Below, in pieces: positions 26,300 through 34,137 of a stretch of 64,000 nt of DNA (the first letter of the stretch is position 1; each line of letters opens with the position of its first letter). Origin of the DNA: JAAYZH01 sp964479695 (GTDB lineage: Bacteria; Bacillota; Clostridia; Saccharofermentanales; Fastidiosipilaceae); contig CAYZSO010000004.1 in assembly GCA_964479695.1 (NCBI GenBank), positions 1 through 64,000 on the forward strand, read 5' to 3'. The translations under genes were made by a program, and so were the position numbers. Under the pieces are notes generated by a model. It was not told the origin of the DNA and made no database searches. It saw only the letters and a program-made list of their open reading frames with translations.

Positions 26300-27520
26300 T
26301 TAAGGCTCCTCTGTGGGTATGTTTACGGTCTTTGGGCTTTGCTGGGAAGGATTTTCCTTGCAAAGGGTTTCCTGGGGGATATTGTTTGTGGCCTTTTTGA
26401 TGGTGGAGCTATCCGAAGCAACTTCATCCGAAGTGACTTCACTCGCAGCAACGGCATCTGCCATTGCATCTGTCATTTCACCAGCCAGATCGCCCGACGA
26501 ATCGCCCGACGAATCGCCAGCCAGATCGCCCGATGAATCACCCGAGGAAGCGGCCGGCGAATCCGCTGAGGATTCGCTCATGATTTCGCCGGCGGTGGAG
26601 AGGCTGCGGAGGAGGTGGTCGTAGTCTCGGCGGAAGACGACTTCGACGTTTGTGCCGGGGTAGAGTTCGTGGAGGAGGCGTGCTTTTTTGTGTTTGATGG
26701 AGGCGTAGCGTTGATTCATTACGGTGAGTTCGAGATAGAGGTCGTAGTCGGGAAGGTAGAAGTCAGGGGAGAAGGCGAGGGTGGGTTGGCCTTTTTCGTC
26801 CCACTCGAGGGGGAAGGTTTTGGGTTCGTAGATCCAGCGGATTTGGTACATGTCGAGGACTTTGGCAAAAGAGATTTCGGATGGGTTTTTCATGCGGGTT
26901 GTTTCTTCTTGACGGCGCCTGACACGAAGTTCTTCTTCGGATGAGTTGTAGAGAAACTCTCTTGCCATGTGGTCTTTGTAGACACCAGCGGCCATGTTGA
27001 CAGCGGCGTCAACGGAGACTTTGGCCGTATTAACTGTTAGATGGTATAAGAAGGGGTCCTGCTCTTCCTCGCCATACATGACGATGGAGTAGCGGCGGCT
27101 CTTGCTGTCGGAACGGGCGAGCTTCTCGCGGACTTCTGCGAGTGTCTGGCCGCGCTCGTTGAGGAAACGCTGCTCGCGGACGCTGACTGGGGCGGTGATA
27201 TTGAAATGAATGGCGTGCGGGTGATTGCGGATGAGGAGGTGAGCGGAGAAGCCCAACATGACGGCGTTTTCCTGGTCGGCGTAGGCTGCAAGGCGGGAGG
27301 CTAAGAGGTCCCGGAAGCTCAGGCCTTCAGCGGTTTGACGCAGGAAATAGCGGGGGCTCTCGCTTAACATGCGGATGTCGTAGGGGGTGGCGACGTCGGA
27401 GAGGAATCGTTGCATGGCATCTTTGCGATCGAAGATAGGGATGCCCAATTTGACCGAAAGACGCCGAGCGATTTCTTCGCCATATGCACCACGCTGGTGA
27501 TTTATTGTCAATACTGGCAT
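26300..27520 (-). CDS. cytidylate-kinase-like domain fused to a predicted PD-(D/E)XK nuclease domain
   Basis: 406 residues. Residues 1-195 match cytidylate-kinase-like proteins: VLTINHQRGAYGEEIARRL and LGIPIFDRK, where the usual P-loop Gly-Lys-Ser is replaced, as is common in that subfamily. Residues about 215-310 are a different domain: SEISFAKVLDMYQIRWIYEP, FSPDFYLPDYDLYLELTV and KHKKARLLHELYP, giving the PD...ExT...K pattern of predicted PD-(D/E)XK nucleases. The last 95 residues are a low-complexity acidic tail with SSGDLAGD repeats. Tightly coupled to the HPRT-like gene. The combination suggests a nucleotide-responsive nuclease or a repair or defence role; that is inference. Confidence 0.7.
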   Translation of the reverse strand: MPVLTINHQRGAYGEEIARRLSVKLGIPIFDRKDAMQRFLSDVATPYDIRMLSESPRYFLRQTAEGLSFRDLLASRLAAYADQENAVMLGFSAHLLIRNHPHAIHFNITAPVSVREQRFLNERGQTLAEVREKLARSDSKSRRYSIVMYGEEEQDPFLYHLTVNTAKVSVDAAVNMAAGVYKDHMAREFLYNSSEEELRVRRRQEETTRMKNPSEISFAKVLDMYQIRWIYEPKTFPLEWDEKGQPTLAFSPDFYLPDYDLYLELTVMNQRYASIKHKKARLLHELYPGTNVEVVFRRDYDHLLRSLSTAGEIMSESSADSPAASSGDSSGDLAGDSSGDSSGDLAGEMTDAMADAVAASEVTSDEVASDSSTIKKATNNIPQETLCKENPSQQSPKTVNIPTEEP

Positions 27521-27594
27521 GAATTACCTCGGAGGGCTTATTTTTTTGATCTCTTTTGATTATACTTTATAAAAATCCCCTTGCGGGCAAATAT

Positions 27595-27715
27595 GGCTGA
27601 ACATTTGCAAGCACATTTGCAAGCACGTTTGCATGCATGTTTGTAAGCACATATGCAAGCATGTTTGCATGCATGTTTGCAGCACATTTGCAAGCACATT
27701 TGCAAGCATATTAGC
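27595..27715. repeat. 12-bp minisatellite between divergent genes
   Basis: About ten units of the type CATTTGCAAGCA / TGTTTGCATGCA, with frequent GCATGC palindromes. It occupies most of the promoter region shared by the fusion gene (left) and the sugar-kinase-like gene (right), so copy number may affect both. Confidence 0.8.
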
Positions 27716-27774
27716 AAGTAAGGGCAAATAATGACTTTTCCGCTTACTTTGACGGAATTTTTAAGTGAGACAGT

Positions 27775-28878
27775 ATGGCTAGAATTGAAGAACTTATCAA
27801 TGGATTCCACCTTCCCGGCTACTTGGACCAGGCGATTGCAGAATATGGCGGTGGTCACATCAATACCACAACCATGGTTCAAATGAAGGATGGAGCGGAT
27901 TCCCACAAGTACATTGTTCAGAAGATCAACAAGCATGTTTTCCATCATCCGGAAGAGGTGATGCAAAACTCGGTACGGGTGACGAAGCACTTGTACCAAG
28001 AGATTGTGAAGGAAGGCGGAGATCCGGCGCGTGAGACGTTGCGCTTTCGCAAAGCGACGACTGGCCACTATTACCTGATTGATTGTGACGGGGCGTATTG
28101 GCGCGCTTATGATTTCATTGATGACACGACGACTTTGCAGATTGTGCGCGACCCGCAGGATATGTATGCTTCAGGCAAGGCGTTTGCGATTTTTAATAAG
28201 AGGCTTGACCAATTTCCGGTTGACACACTACATGTTACGATTCCGGATTTCCACAACACGCCGAAACGATTCGCCCGTTTGGTCGAGGTTGCCCAACAAG
28301 ATCCGTGTAAGCGCTTGGCCACGTGCCGCAAGGAATTTGATTTCATTCGAGCACGTGAGGCGGATACGTCCGTCTTGCTGAGGCAACAGGAGCAGGGCCT
28401 TTTGCCTGTGCGAGTGACCCATAATGACACGAAATTGAATAATGTTTTGTTTGATAACAAGTCCCGGGAAGGGATCTGCGTGATCGACCTGGACACGGTT
28501 ATGCCGGGCTTGATGGCCTATGATTTCGGTGATGCGGTACGATTCGGAGCTTCAACAGCGGAGGAGGATGAGGCGGATTTGGCCAAAGTCCACTTCTCCA
28601 TTGATTACTACGAAGCCTTCACTAGAGGTTTCCTCGAAGTTCTGGCTCAGCTGCTGGGGGATGATGAGAAGCGTTCTTTGGCCTGGGGAGCGCGATTGAT
28701 GACCTTGGAGGTGGGGATCCGCTTCCTGACGGATTATCTCGAGGGCGATGTCTACTTCAAGATTGATCAGGGGCGGCCTGCGCACAACCTTGAGCGGGCG
28801 AGGACTCAGCTGAAACTTGTTTCGGAAATGGAAGCGTCTTGGGGTACAATGGTAGAGATTGTGGATCGATATAGTTGA
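27775..28878 (+). CDS. phosphotransferase-family sugar kinase (NahK-like)
   Basis: 367 residues of the aminoglycoside-phosphotransferase / choline-kinase fold. The Brenner motif VTHNDTKLNNVLFD gives the catalytic Asp, and CVIDLDTVMPGLMAYDFGDAVRF the metal-binding Asp; the N-terminus GGGHINTTTMVQ and KYIVQKIN hold the nucleotide loop and ATP Lys. This pattern is closest to N-acetylhexosamine 1-kinase (NahK) and relatives, which phosphorylate GlcNAc/GalNAc at C1; I would not fix the substrate from sequence. The gene carries TTTGGCCAAA at 28578-28587 (Leu-Ala-Lys). Next gene, a glycosyltransferase, follows after 129 bases. Confidence 0.75.
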   Translation: MARIEELINGFHLPGYLDQAIAEYGGGHINTTTMVQMKDGADSHKYIVQKINKHVFHHPEEVMQNSVRVTKHLYQEIVKEGGDPARETLRFRKATTGHYYLIDCDGAYWRAYDFIDDTTTLQIVRDPQDMYASGKAFAIFNKRLDQFPVDTLHVTIPDFHNTPKRFARLVEVAQQDPCKRLATCRKEFDFIRAREADTSVLLRQQEQGLLPVRVTHNDTKLNNVLFDNKSREGICVIDLDTVMPGLMAYDFGDAVRFGASTAEEDEADLAKVHFSIDYYEAFTRGFLEVLAQLLGDDEKRSLAWGARLMTLEVGIRFLTDYLEGDVYFKIDQGRPAHNLERARTQLKLVSEMEASWGTMVEIVDRYS

Positions 28879-28889
28879 GGCGATGAGGC

Positions 28890-28985
28890 TCAGGCCAAAG
28901 CCGCAGCGGCCAACTGCAGCAGCTCGCGGTGAAGTGCAGCGATAGTGGCTGCTGCCGAAGCAGCAGCGGCCAATTGCAGCGGCAA
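28890..28985. repeat. GC-rich spacer with repeated GCAGC(G)GCCAA blocks
   Basis: GGCCAAAGCCGCAGCGGCCAA at the left and AGCAGCGGCCAATTGCAGCGGC at the right are related units with a half copy of the window-wide palindrome. No gene. Confidence 0.5.
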
Positions 28986-29007
28986 CACACATATTACGGA
29001 GGCGATC

Positions 29008-30210
29008 ATGCGGATCGGACTTTTCACGGACACGTATTACCCTCAGATCAACGGTGTAGCTACCTCGGTGTACTTACTTAAGAAATATTTGGAGCAGGAA
29101 GGTAATGAGGTATTTGTCTGTACAACCTCGGATCCCTTGGTGACGCGGCCGGAGCACCATGTGTACCGGACGAAGAGTATTCCTTTTGTCAGTGAGCGGC
29201 GTGTGGGGCAGTTCTACAGCAATCGCTTGGCCCATCTGGCAGAAGAACATCGGCCCGAAATCATTCATACGCACACGGAGTTTCCGTTGGGGATCTTTGG
29301 CCGAACACTTGCACATAACTTCGAAATTCCGCACATCCACACCTACCACACGATCTACGAAGACTACACCCACTTCATTGTGAAGTTCGGATCGCTGCAA
29401 ACTGTGGCAAAGGCCGCAACGCGCCTGATGAGTAAGACGTTCTGTAATTCGGCAAATGAAGTAATCGTTCCCACAGCCAAAGTCAAAGACCTCCTCCGCA
29501 CCTACGATGTGGAACGCCCGATTCACGTCCTGCCGACGGGGATTGAGCTGGATCGTTTCGACCCGAAAAATTTCACGCAGACCGACATTCGAGCAGCCAG
29601 GGAAGAGATTGGCCTGAGCGCTGAGCACTTTGTCTTGCTGAATATTGGCCGCGTTTCCGAAGAAAAGAACCTCGCCGAAGTCATCATTTATAATGCGCCC
29701 CTGCTTCAGGCAAATGAGCATTGGCGTCTGGTTTTGATCGGCAACGGGCCGGATCTCGAGGAGTATCGGAAGCTAGCCGGCACTTTGGGCATCAGCGACC
29801 GCGTGATTTTTGCCGGGGCCAGGCCGTGGGACAAGATCGGTCTCTACTATCAGGTGGGGGATGTTTTTGTCAGCGCATCCCAGAGTGAAACGCAGGGTCT
29901 CACCTACATCGAGGCGATGGCGGCAGGGCTCCCCGTCCTAGCTCGTCGCGACCCGTGCCTCAATCTCGTGATCGATGAAGGCACCACCGGTTACATGTAC
30001 GACAGCGAGAGTGAATATGTTCTGCAAGTGAAGCGGCTCGCTGAGTCCGCAGAGTTAAGGGAGGGGATGTCGCGCAAGTCTCTGGCCAAAGCCGCCAACT
30101 TCAGCGTTCAAACCTTCGCCAGAAGAATGCTCAGCCTCTACGGCGATGTCAAGGCTCGCTTCAGCAGCAACATCGAACAATACCAAGAAATCTACGGAGA
30201 CTTCCCGTAA
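29008..30210 (+). CDS. family 4 glycosyltransferase, diacylglycerol glucosyltransferase type
   Basis: 400 residues from the ATG at 29008 after ACGGAGG; the frame upstream is repeat DNA. The GT-B fold is plain: MRIGLFTDTYYPQINGVATS at the N-terminus, acceptor His region HTHTEFPLGIFG and HTYHTIYEDYTHF, and donor site GRVSEEKN and SQSETQGLTYIEAMAAGLPV with the E-x7-E pair. These motifs are those of 1,2-diacylglycerol 3-glucosyltransferases, which make membrane monoglycosyl-diacylglycerol or teichoic acid anchors. A palindrome copy (CTGGCCAAAGCCGCC near 30083) encodes LeuAlaLysAlaAla in the final third. Confidence 0.88.
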   Translation: MRIGLFTDTYYPQINGVATSVYLLKKYLEQEGNEVFVCTTSDPLVTRPEHHVYRTKSIPFVSERRVGQFYSNRLAHLAEEHRPEIIHTHTEFPLGIFGRTLAHNFEIPHIHTYHTIYEDYTHFIVKFGSLQTVAKAATRLMSKTFCNSANEVIVPTAKVKDLLRTYDVERPIHVLPTGIELDRFDPKNFTQTDIRAAREEIGLSAEHFVLLNIGRVSEEKNLAEVIIYNAPLLQANEHWRLVLIGNGPDLEEYRKLAGTLGISDRVIFAGARPWDKIGLYYQVGDVFVSASQSETQGLTYIEAMAAGLPVLARRDPCLNLVIDEGTTGYMYDSESEYVLQVKRLAESAELREGMSRKSLAKAANFSVQTFARRMLSLYGDVKARFSSNIEQYQEIYGDFP

Positions 30211-30294
30211 ACCACAAGCTGTGCCGGGAAGTCACCGCAGATTTCCCATAAACTGTTTTCTCATAAGTAGTGTCGCGAATAAGCAGTGTCGCGA

Positions 30295-30412
30295 AGTCGC
30301 CGACGATTTCATCATAAATTGACCAGCGACTCCGCTTCGAATTCACCAGCGACTCAGCCTCGAATTCACCAGCGCCTCCGCTTCGAAGTCACTGGCGACT
30401 CAGCCAAAACCA
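30295..30412. repeat. short tandem repeats between convergent genes
   Basis: Four units of about 27 bp of the type CAGCGACTC(C/A)GC(T/C)TCGAATTCAC. Earlier, GTAGTGTCGCGAA is doubled (30266-30296). No gene; may act as a spacer between GT4 and nadE. Confidence 0.6.
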
Positions 30413-30417
30413 GAACC

Positions 30418-32475
30418 TTATAAACCTTCACTCCATAACGAACCATCCATGTCGGAAGGCATGGCCCAAGCTCCTCTAGGGGAGAGGCCGATACTACCAA
30501 TCGCCGGCCCGTCCGGCATACAGGATCGCTTATATTGTTGCGTAAAAAACCTCTTGCCGAACTGCTTCAACCAGTGCCTGATTTCCTCGCTGGTGTAGGA
30601 AATTTCACCGCTGCCACCATCGGCACCGTTACGAACAGCGCCACTGCCGTCGGTGCCATCAGCACCGGCACCGCCGCCTTCGCCAGCGAAGGCGTATTCG
30701 GCGAGCCAGAGGATTTTTTCTGGAGAAGCGCCGCGTTTCAGGAAATGATATAAGAAAAAATCATTCAGCACGTAAGGACCGGTGTGGTCTTCCGTTTGTT
30801 GAGTAATCTCGCCCAAATGGTCAGTCGGCAGAAGCTCCGGGCTAACCGGAGTCTCCAAGATCGCCTGCAAAACCTGAGCGAGATGGGGGTTGGAGGGGGC
30901 GGCTTTGGCCGAGGAAGTAGCGATCATCGCACGAATCAGCGTCTTCGGCACCCCGCCGTTCACACTATACATACTCATGTGGTCGCCATTGTACGTGCAC
31001 CAACCGAGGGCCAGCTCACTCAAATCGCCCGTGCCAATCACGAGACCATTGTGTTTGTTAGCCAAATCCATCAAAATCTGCGTCCGTTCGCGCGCTTGAG
31101 CATTTTCATAGGTACTATCGTGGGTATTTGGGTCGTGCCCGATATCGGTAAAATGCTGTGTAACAGCCGGCACAATGGATATTTCCTGCCAGCCGATTCC
31201 CAGCGCATCCAGCAGCGCTTCGGCGTTCTGCCGCGTCCGCTTACTCGTGCCGAACCCGGGCATCATCACCGCCAGAATCGCCGAATCATCCAAGCCCGTC
31301 AGTCGCACCGCCCGCTTGCAGACTAAGAGCGCCAAGGTGCTGTCGAGCCCCCCGGACACACCCAGGACCAGTTTCTGGGCGTGGATTTGTCGAATTCTTC
31401 TGGCCAAAGCCGCCGCCTGCACCCCCAGTACCTCTTCTGTTCTTTCTTCCATGTCCACATCCGCTGGGGCGAAGGGCTTCTGTTCAATCGGCCGCAGCTC
31501 ACGCTCGGGCCTCGCTGCACTGATCTCCAAATAGGCTTCCGTTACCGGAATATCTGTTGTTAGCGCTGCTCCAGCAAAATGCGTCGTCGCTTGCGTCGCT
31601 TGCGTCGCTGGGCGAGCCATCAGATTCGGCTGCCGGAAAGCGCGGTTGCGTGTGCGCTCATGCCGCAGATAACCAACATCAATATAGCTGGTATATATCC
31701 GCGACACCTGATCCGTATTGCCGTTTGAGTCAGCGAGCAATGTGCCATTCTCGGCAATGACATGACTTCCGTCATACACCTGGTCGGTCGACGACTCGCC
31801 GATGCCGGCATTGGCAAACAAATACGCACAACTTAGCCTGGCACTCAAATCCGTAATCGTGTTGAGCAGGCGCTTGTGCCGCCCAACCAACCTGGGTATG
31901 GCGGCCAAATTGCCAATCACCTCCGCACCAGCAGTCGCAAGCCTTGCCGAAGGTGGAGAAATAGCGAAAAGATCACGTCCAATTTCAAGGCCGAGTTGGA
32001 GGCGGCTTTGGCCCCAAAGCAAAGAAAAAACCTGTTGCCCTAACCCCAAACTCTGCCCCGCATACTCTATTTCCAAGAATTCGCCTACGCCTAAGCTGCT
32101 GAACTGCGGCGCCAGGTCATTTTCCGTCGGCACTGCGCCCAGCAAAACGCCATCACTTATAAGGATCGCCGTGTCAAAAATCCTGCCGCCAACCCGAATC
32201 GGCGCCCCGACCGCTACAGCCAAGCCCGGAAAATTTTCCGACTGCTCCGCCAGCTGCTGCACGGCGTCCTCGCAACTTTTGAGCAGCTTCTCCTGATAAA
32301 AAAGATCCCCACAACTCGCCCCTGTGAGACTCAACTCCGGAAACAACAGCAGAGCGGCGTTGGGTGCAGCTGTTTCCATCAATGCGATGTGCTCTATCAA
32401 GTTCTTCTGTGGTGCGCCGGGGTAAACCATCGGACAAGCAATTGATACTGTCAGTAAAGAGAAATTCGTTTCCAT
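30418..32475 (-). CDS. nadE: NAD synthetase with degenerate glutaminase domain
   Basis: 685 residues, the length of glutamine-dependent NAD+ synthases, which amidate nicotinic acid adenine dinucleotide. The C-terminal synthetase domain looks intact: LVLGVSGGLDSTLALLVCKRA (ATP loop), VIGTGDLSELALGW, MYSVNGGVPKTLI and TDHLGEITQQTEDHTGPY. The N-terminal nitrilase domain keeps the Glu (FPELSLTGASCGD) but where the nucleophile should be (EICEDLW in active enzymes) it reads EIGRDLF, and the Lys motif (VPK) reads VPTEND. Two of three catalytic residues are thus missing, so the enzyme should use free ammonia. The rest of that domain is well kept (PPSARLATAGAEVIGN, GESSTDQVYDGSHVI). Confidence 0.9.
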   Translation of the reverse strand: METNFSLLTVSIACPMVYPGAPQKNLIEHIALMETAAPNAALLLFPELSLTGASCGDLFYQEKLLKSCEDAVQQLAEQSENFPGLAVAVGAPIRVGGRIFDTAILISDGVLLGAVPTENDLAPQFSSLGVGEFLEIEYAGQSLGLGQQVFSLLWGQSRLQLGLEIGRDLFAISPPSARLATAGAEVIGNLAAIPRLVGRHKRLLNTITDLSARLSCAYLFANAGIGESSTDQVYDGSHVIAENGTLLADSNGNTDQVSRIYTSYIDVGYLRHERTRNRAFRQPNLMARPATQATQATTHFAGAALTTDIPVTEAYLEISAARPERELRPIEQKPFAPADVDMEERTEEVLGVQAAALARRIRQIHAQKLVLGVSGGLDSTLALLVCKRAVRLTGLDDSAILAVMMPGFGTSKRTRQNAEALLDALGIGWQEISIVPAVTQHFTDIGHDPNTHDSTYENAQARERTQILMDLANKHNGLVIGTGDLSELALGWCTYNGDHMSMYSVNGGVPKTLIRAMIATSSAKAAPSNPHLAQVLQAILETPVSPELLPTDHLGEITQQTEDHTGPYVLNDFFLYHFLKRGASPEKILWLAEYAFAGEGGGAGADGTDGSGAVRNGADGGSGEISYTSEEIRHWLKQFGKRFFTQQYKRSCMPDGPAIGSIGLSPRGAWAMPSDMDGSLWSEGL

Positions 32476-32489
32476 TCTAACCTCCGTTT

Positions 32490-32575
32490 GGTTGCAGGTT
32501 TGGTTGTGGTTTGGTTGGTTGGTTGGTTGGTTGGTTGGTTTGTTTGTTTGTTTGTTTGTTTGTTTGTTGGTGTTC
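32490..32575. repeat. (GGTT)n / (GTTT)n microsatellite
   Basis: About seven GGTT then seven GTTT units directly upstream of the nadE start on the minus strand (AACC/AAAC read that way). It falls where the nadE promoter or leader should be. Confidence 0.85.
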
Positions 32576-32839
32576 TAAGTGCAAGTGTTTGGTGGTGCAA
32601 AGGTTTGTGGCGCAGGTGTTAGTGGTACAGGGGAGCTGCAGTTTCTGCACAAACGCAATTGCTTTTCTTATTGTACCTTTTCCAGCGAGTGCCTTGCGTG
32701 AGAATCTAACCGTGAGAATTTACGGAGTTTTCCATACTGCGATGGTACAGCTGTTTGCTTTGACTCTTCGTTGATATGGTTTCTCGTCGGCTTTTAATAC
32801 ATTTGTTGTTTTGTTCCTACTAATGGATAAGTAGGTTGC

Positions 32840-33510
32840 AGTGGAGCGCTCAGCTACGACTTATGGTTTCTGGGCTAAGTTCTTTGTTGGGCACAAGATT
32901 AATGAATGTACGCTTAGTTACGACATATCACAACACGTTCTATTAATTTTAAATATAACTAGTTAAACAGATCTGTTTTGGCACTGATTGAAAGTAATCT
33001 CCTTGCTACATATCATGAAGTAGCTTATTTTTGCTTATTGGAGTGGAAGCTCGAGTATATAAACTCATTTTCTAGATCCGTACGCCAGAATGTTTTCCAA
33101 ACTGGTCAGGATCGGGAGGTTTGCGGCAAAGAATCTTCACACGCGGGAATCCTCCCCTTGGATAAATCGTCTATTGAATGATTACTGACCCGAAGACAGA
33201 AATTACTGAATGAATACTGACATCTGACGAAATATTCTTAACGCAAAGCACAACAATGAGTAAAGATACCTTCCCATAAAGATTTGGAAATCAGTCAACT
33301 GTCGCAAATATCCCGATCTCAACCAACCTGGAATTAGCGTAGTAATTTCTCTAATTTCCGCAGAACAAAAACAGGAAGAATACGTCGCCAAAACCGCTCC
33401 GCCATCAAGCTCTTGCTAACTGCAGAGCAAATTCAAGGAAGAATACGTCGCCAATACCGCTCCGCCATCAACGAACTCACTACATATGTTTAAAAATAAA
33501 CCTATGTAGT
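32840..33510 (-). repeat. dispersed intergenic element, copy 1 (inverted relative to copy 2)
   Basis: Read on the minus strand this stretch matches 58486-59150 over most of its length. Examples: ATGGCGGAGCG(G/C)TTTTG(G/C)CGAC(G/T)TATTCTTCCTG; AGT(A/T)TTCATTCA; GGATCCT(G/A)ACCAG and TTGGAAA. The right end is a 32-bp imperfect palindrome ACTACATATG...CCTATGTAGT (33479-33510). In this copy a 60-bp piece (GAAGAATACGTCGCC) is doubled at 33377 and 33438. Neither copy has an open frame of useful length, and homologous stretches fall in different frames, so it is either an eroded mobile element or a non-coding element. Confidence 0.65.
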
Positions 33511-33670
33511 AGCAATACGCTTCCGAACCATTCATTTCACTTCTTGCACTACTTGTACCATCCAAATCACAGAAACTATCTGTCTCACGTGCTAGAATCG
33601 GGTTCACTCGCAAAAACTTCTTTAACCTAAATAGTAGGAACTGAAGCCAAGGCAAAACGAATATAAAACA

Positions 33671-33750
33671 AACACGAACACAAATACAAACATAAATACG
33701 AACACGAACACAAATACAAACATAAATACGAACACGAACACAAATACAAA
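33671..33750. repeat. 30-bp tandem repeat, 2.7 copies
   Basis: Units AACACGAACACAAATACAAA + CATAAATACG at 33671, 33701 and 33731 (partial), just upstream of the ribosome site of the small Cys-rich gene. Confidence 0.85.
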
Positions 33751-33770
33751 AACACTAAGGAGGACAGACA

Positions 33771-33971
33771 ATGTTCCTTGCATTCATAAAACCAGTAGAT
33801 CTTATCTTGCTTATCGTACTTATAGCGATAATTGGAGGAAGCATTGCTTATACACTAATCCGCAGGAAGAAAGGCTTAAGCTGTTCGTCCTGCTCTTCCG
33901 GCGCTTCATGTCCATCTGCAACTGACTGCCATACCGGCGCCCCTAGGCAAAAGGCGAATACGAATCGCTAA
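33771..33971 (+). CDS. small Cys-rich membrane protein (FeoB-associated type)
   Basis: 66 residues with a strong AAGGAGG ribosome site. One transmembrane helix (LILLIVLIAIIGGSIAYTL) is followed by a basic stop-transfer RRKK and a short tail with SCSSCSSGASC and DCH. This is the layout of the 'FeoB-associated Cys-rich membrane protein' found beside ferrous-iron transporters. No feoA or feoB is in the window, so it would be an orphan, and the name rests on layout alone. Confidence 0.55.
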   Translation: MFLAFIKPVDLILLIVLIAIIGGSIAYTLIRRKKGLSCSSCSSGASCPSATDCHTGAPRQKANTNR

Positions 33972-34137
33972 CGAAGCTTAACTCGAGGTAACGAATCGTT
34001 AACGAAGCTTAACTCGAGGTGACGAAGATTGAAGGTTTGGGTCATTGAAGAGAAAAGCGTCAACACCCAACACAACCAAACTCACCGACCACCCAACAAC
34101 CGACCAAACCCACCAAACCCACCAAGAAATATGAAAA

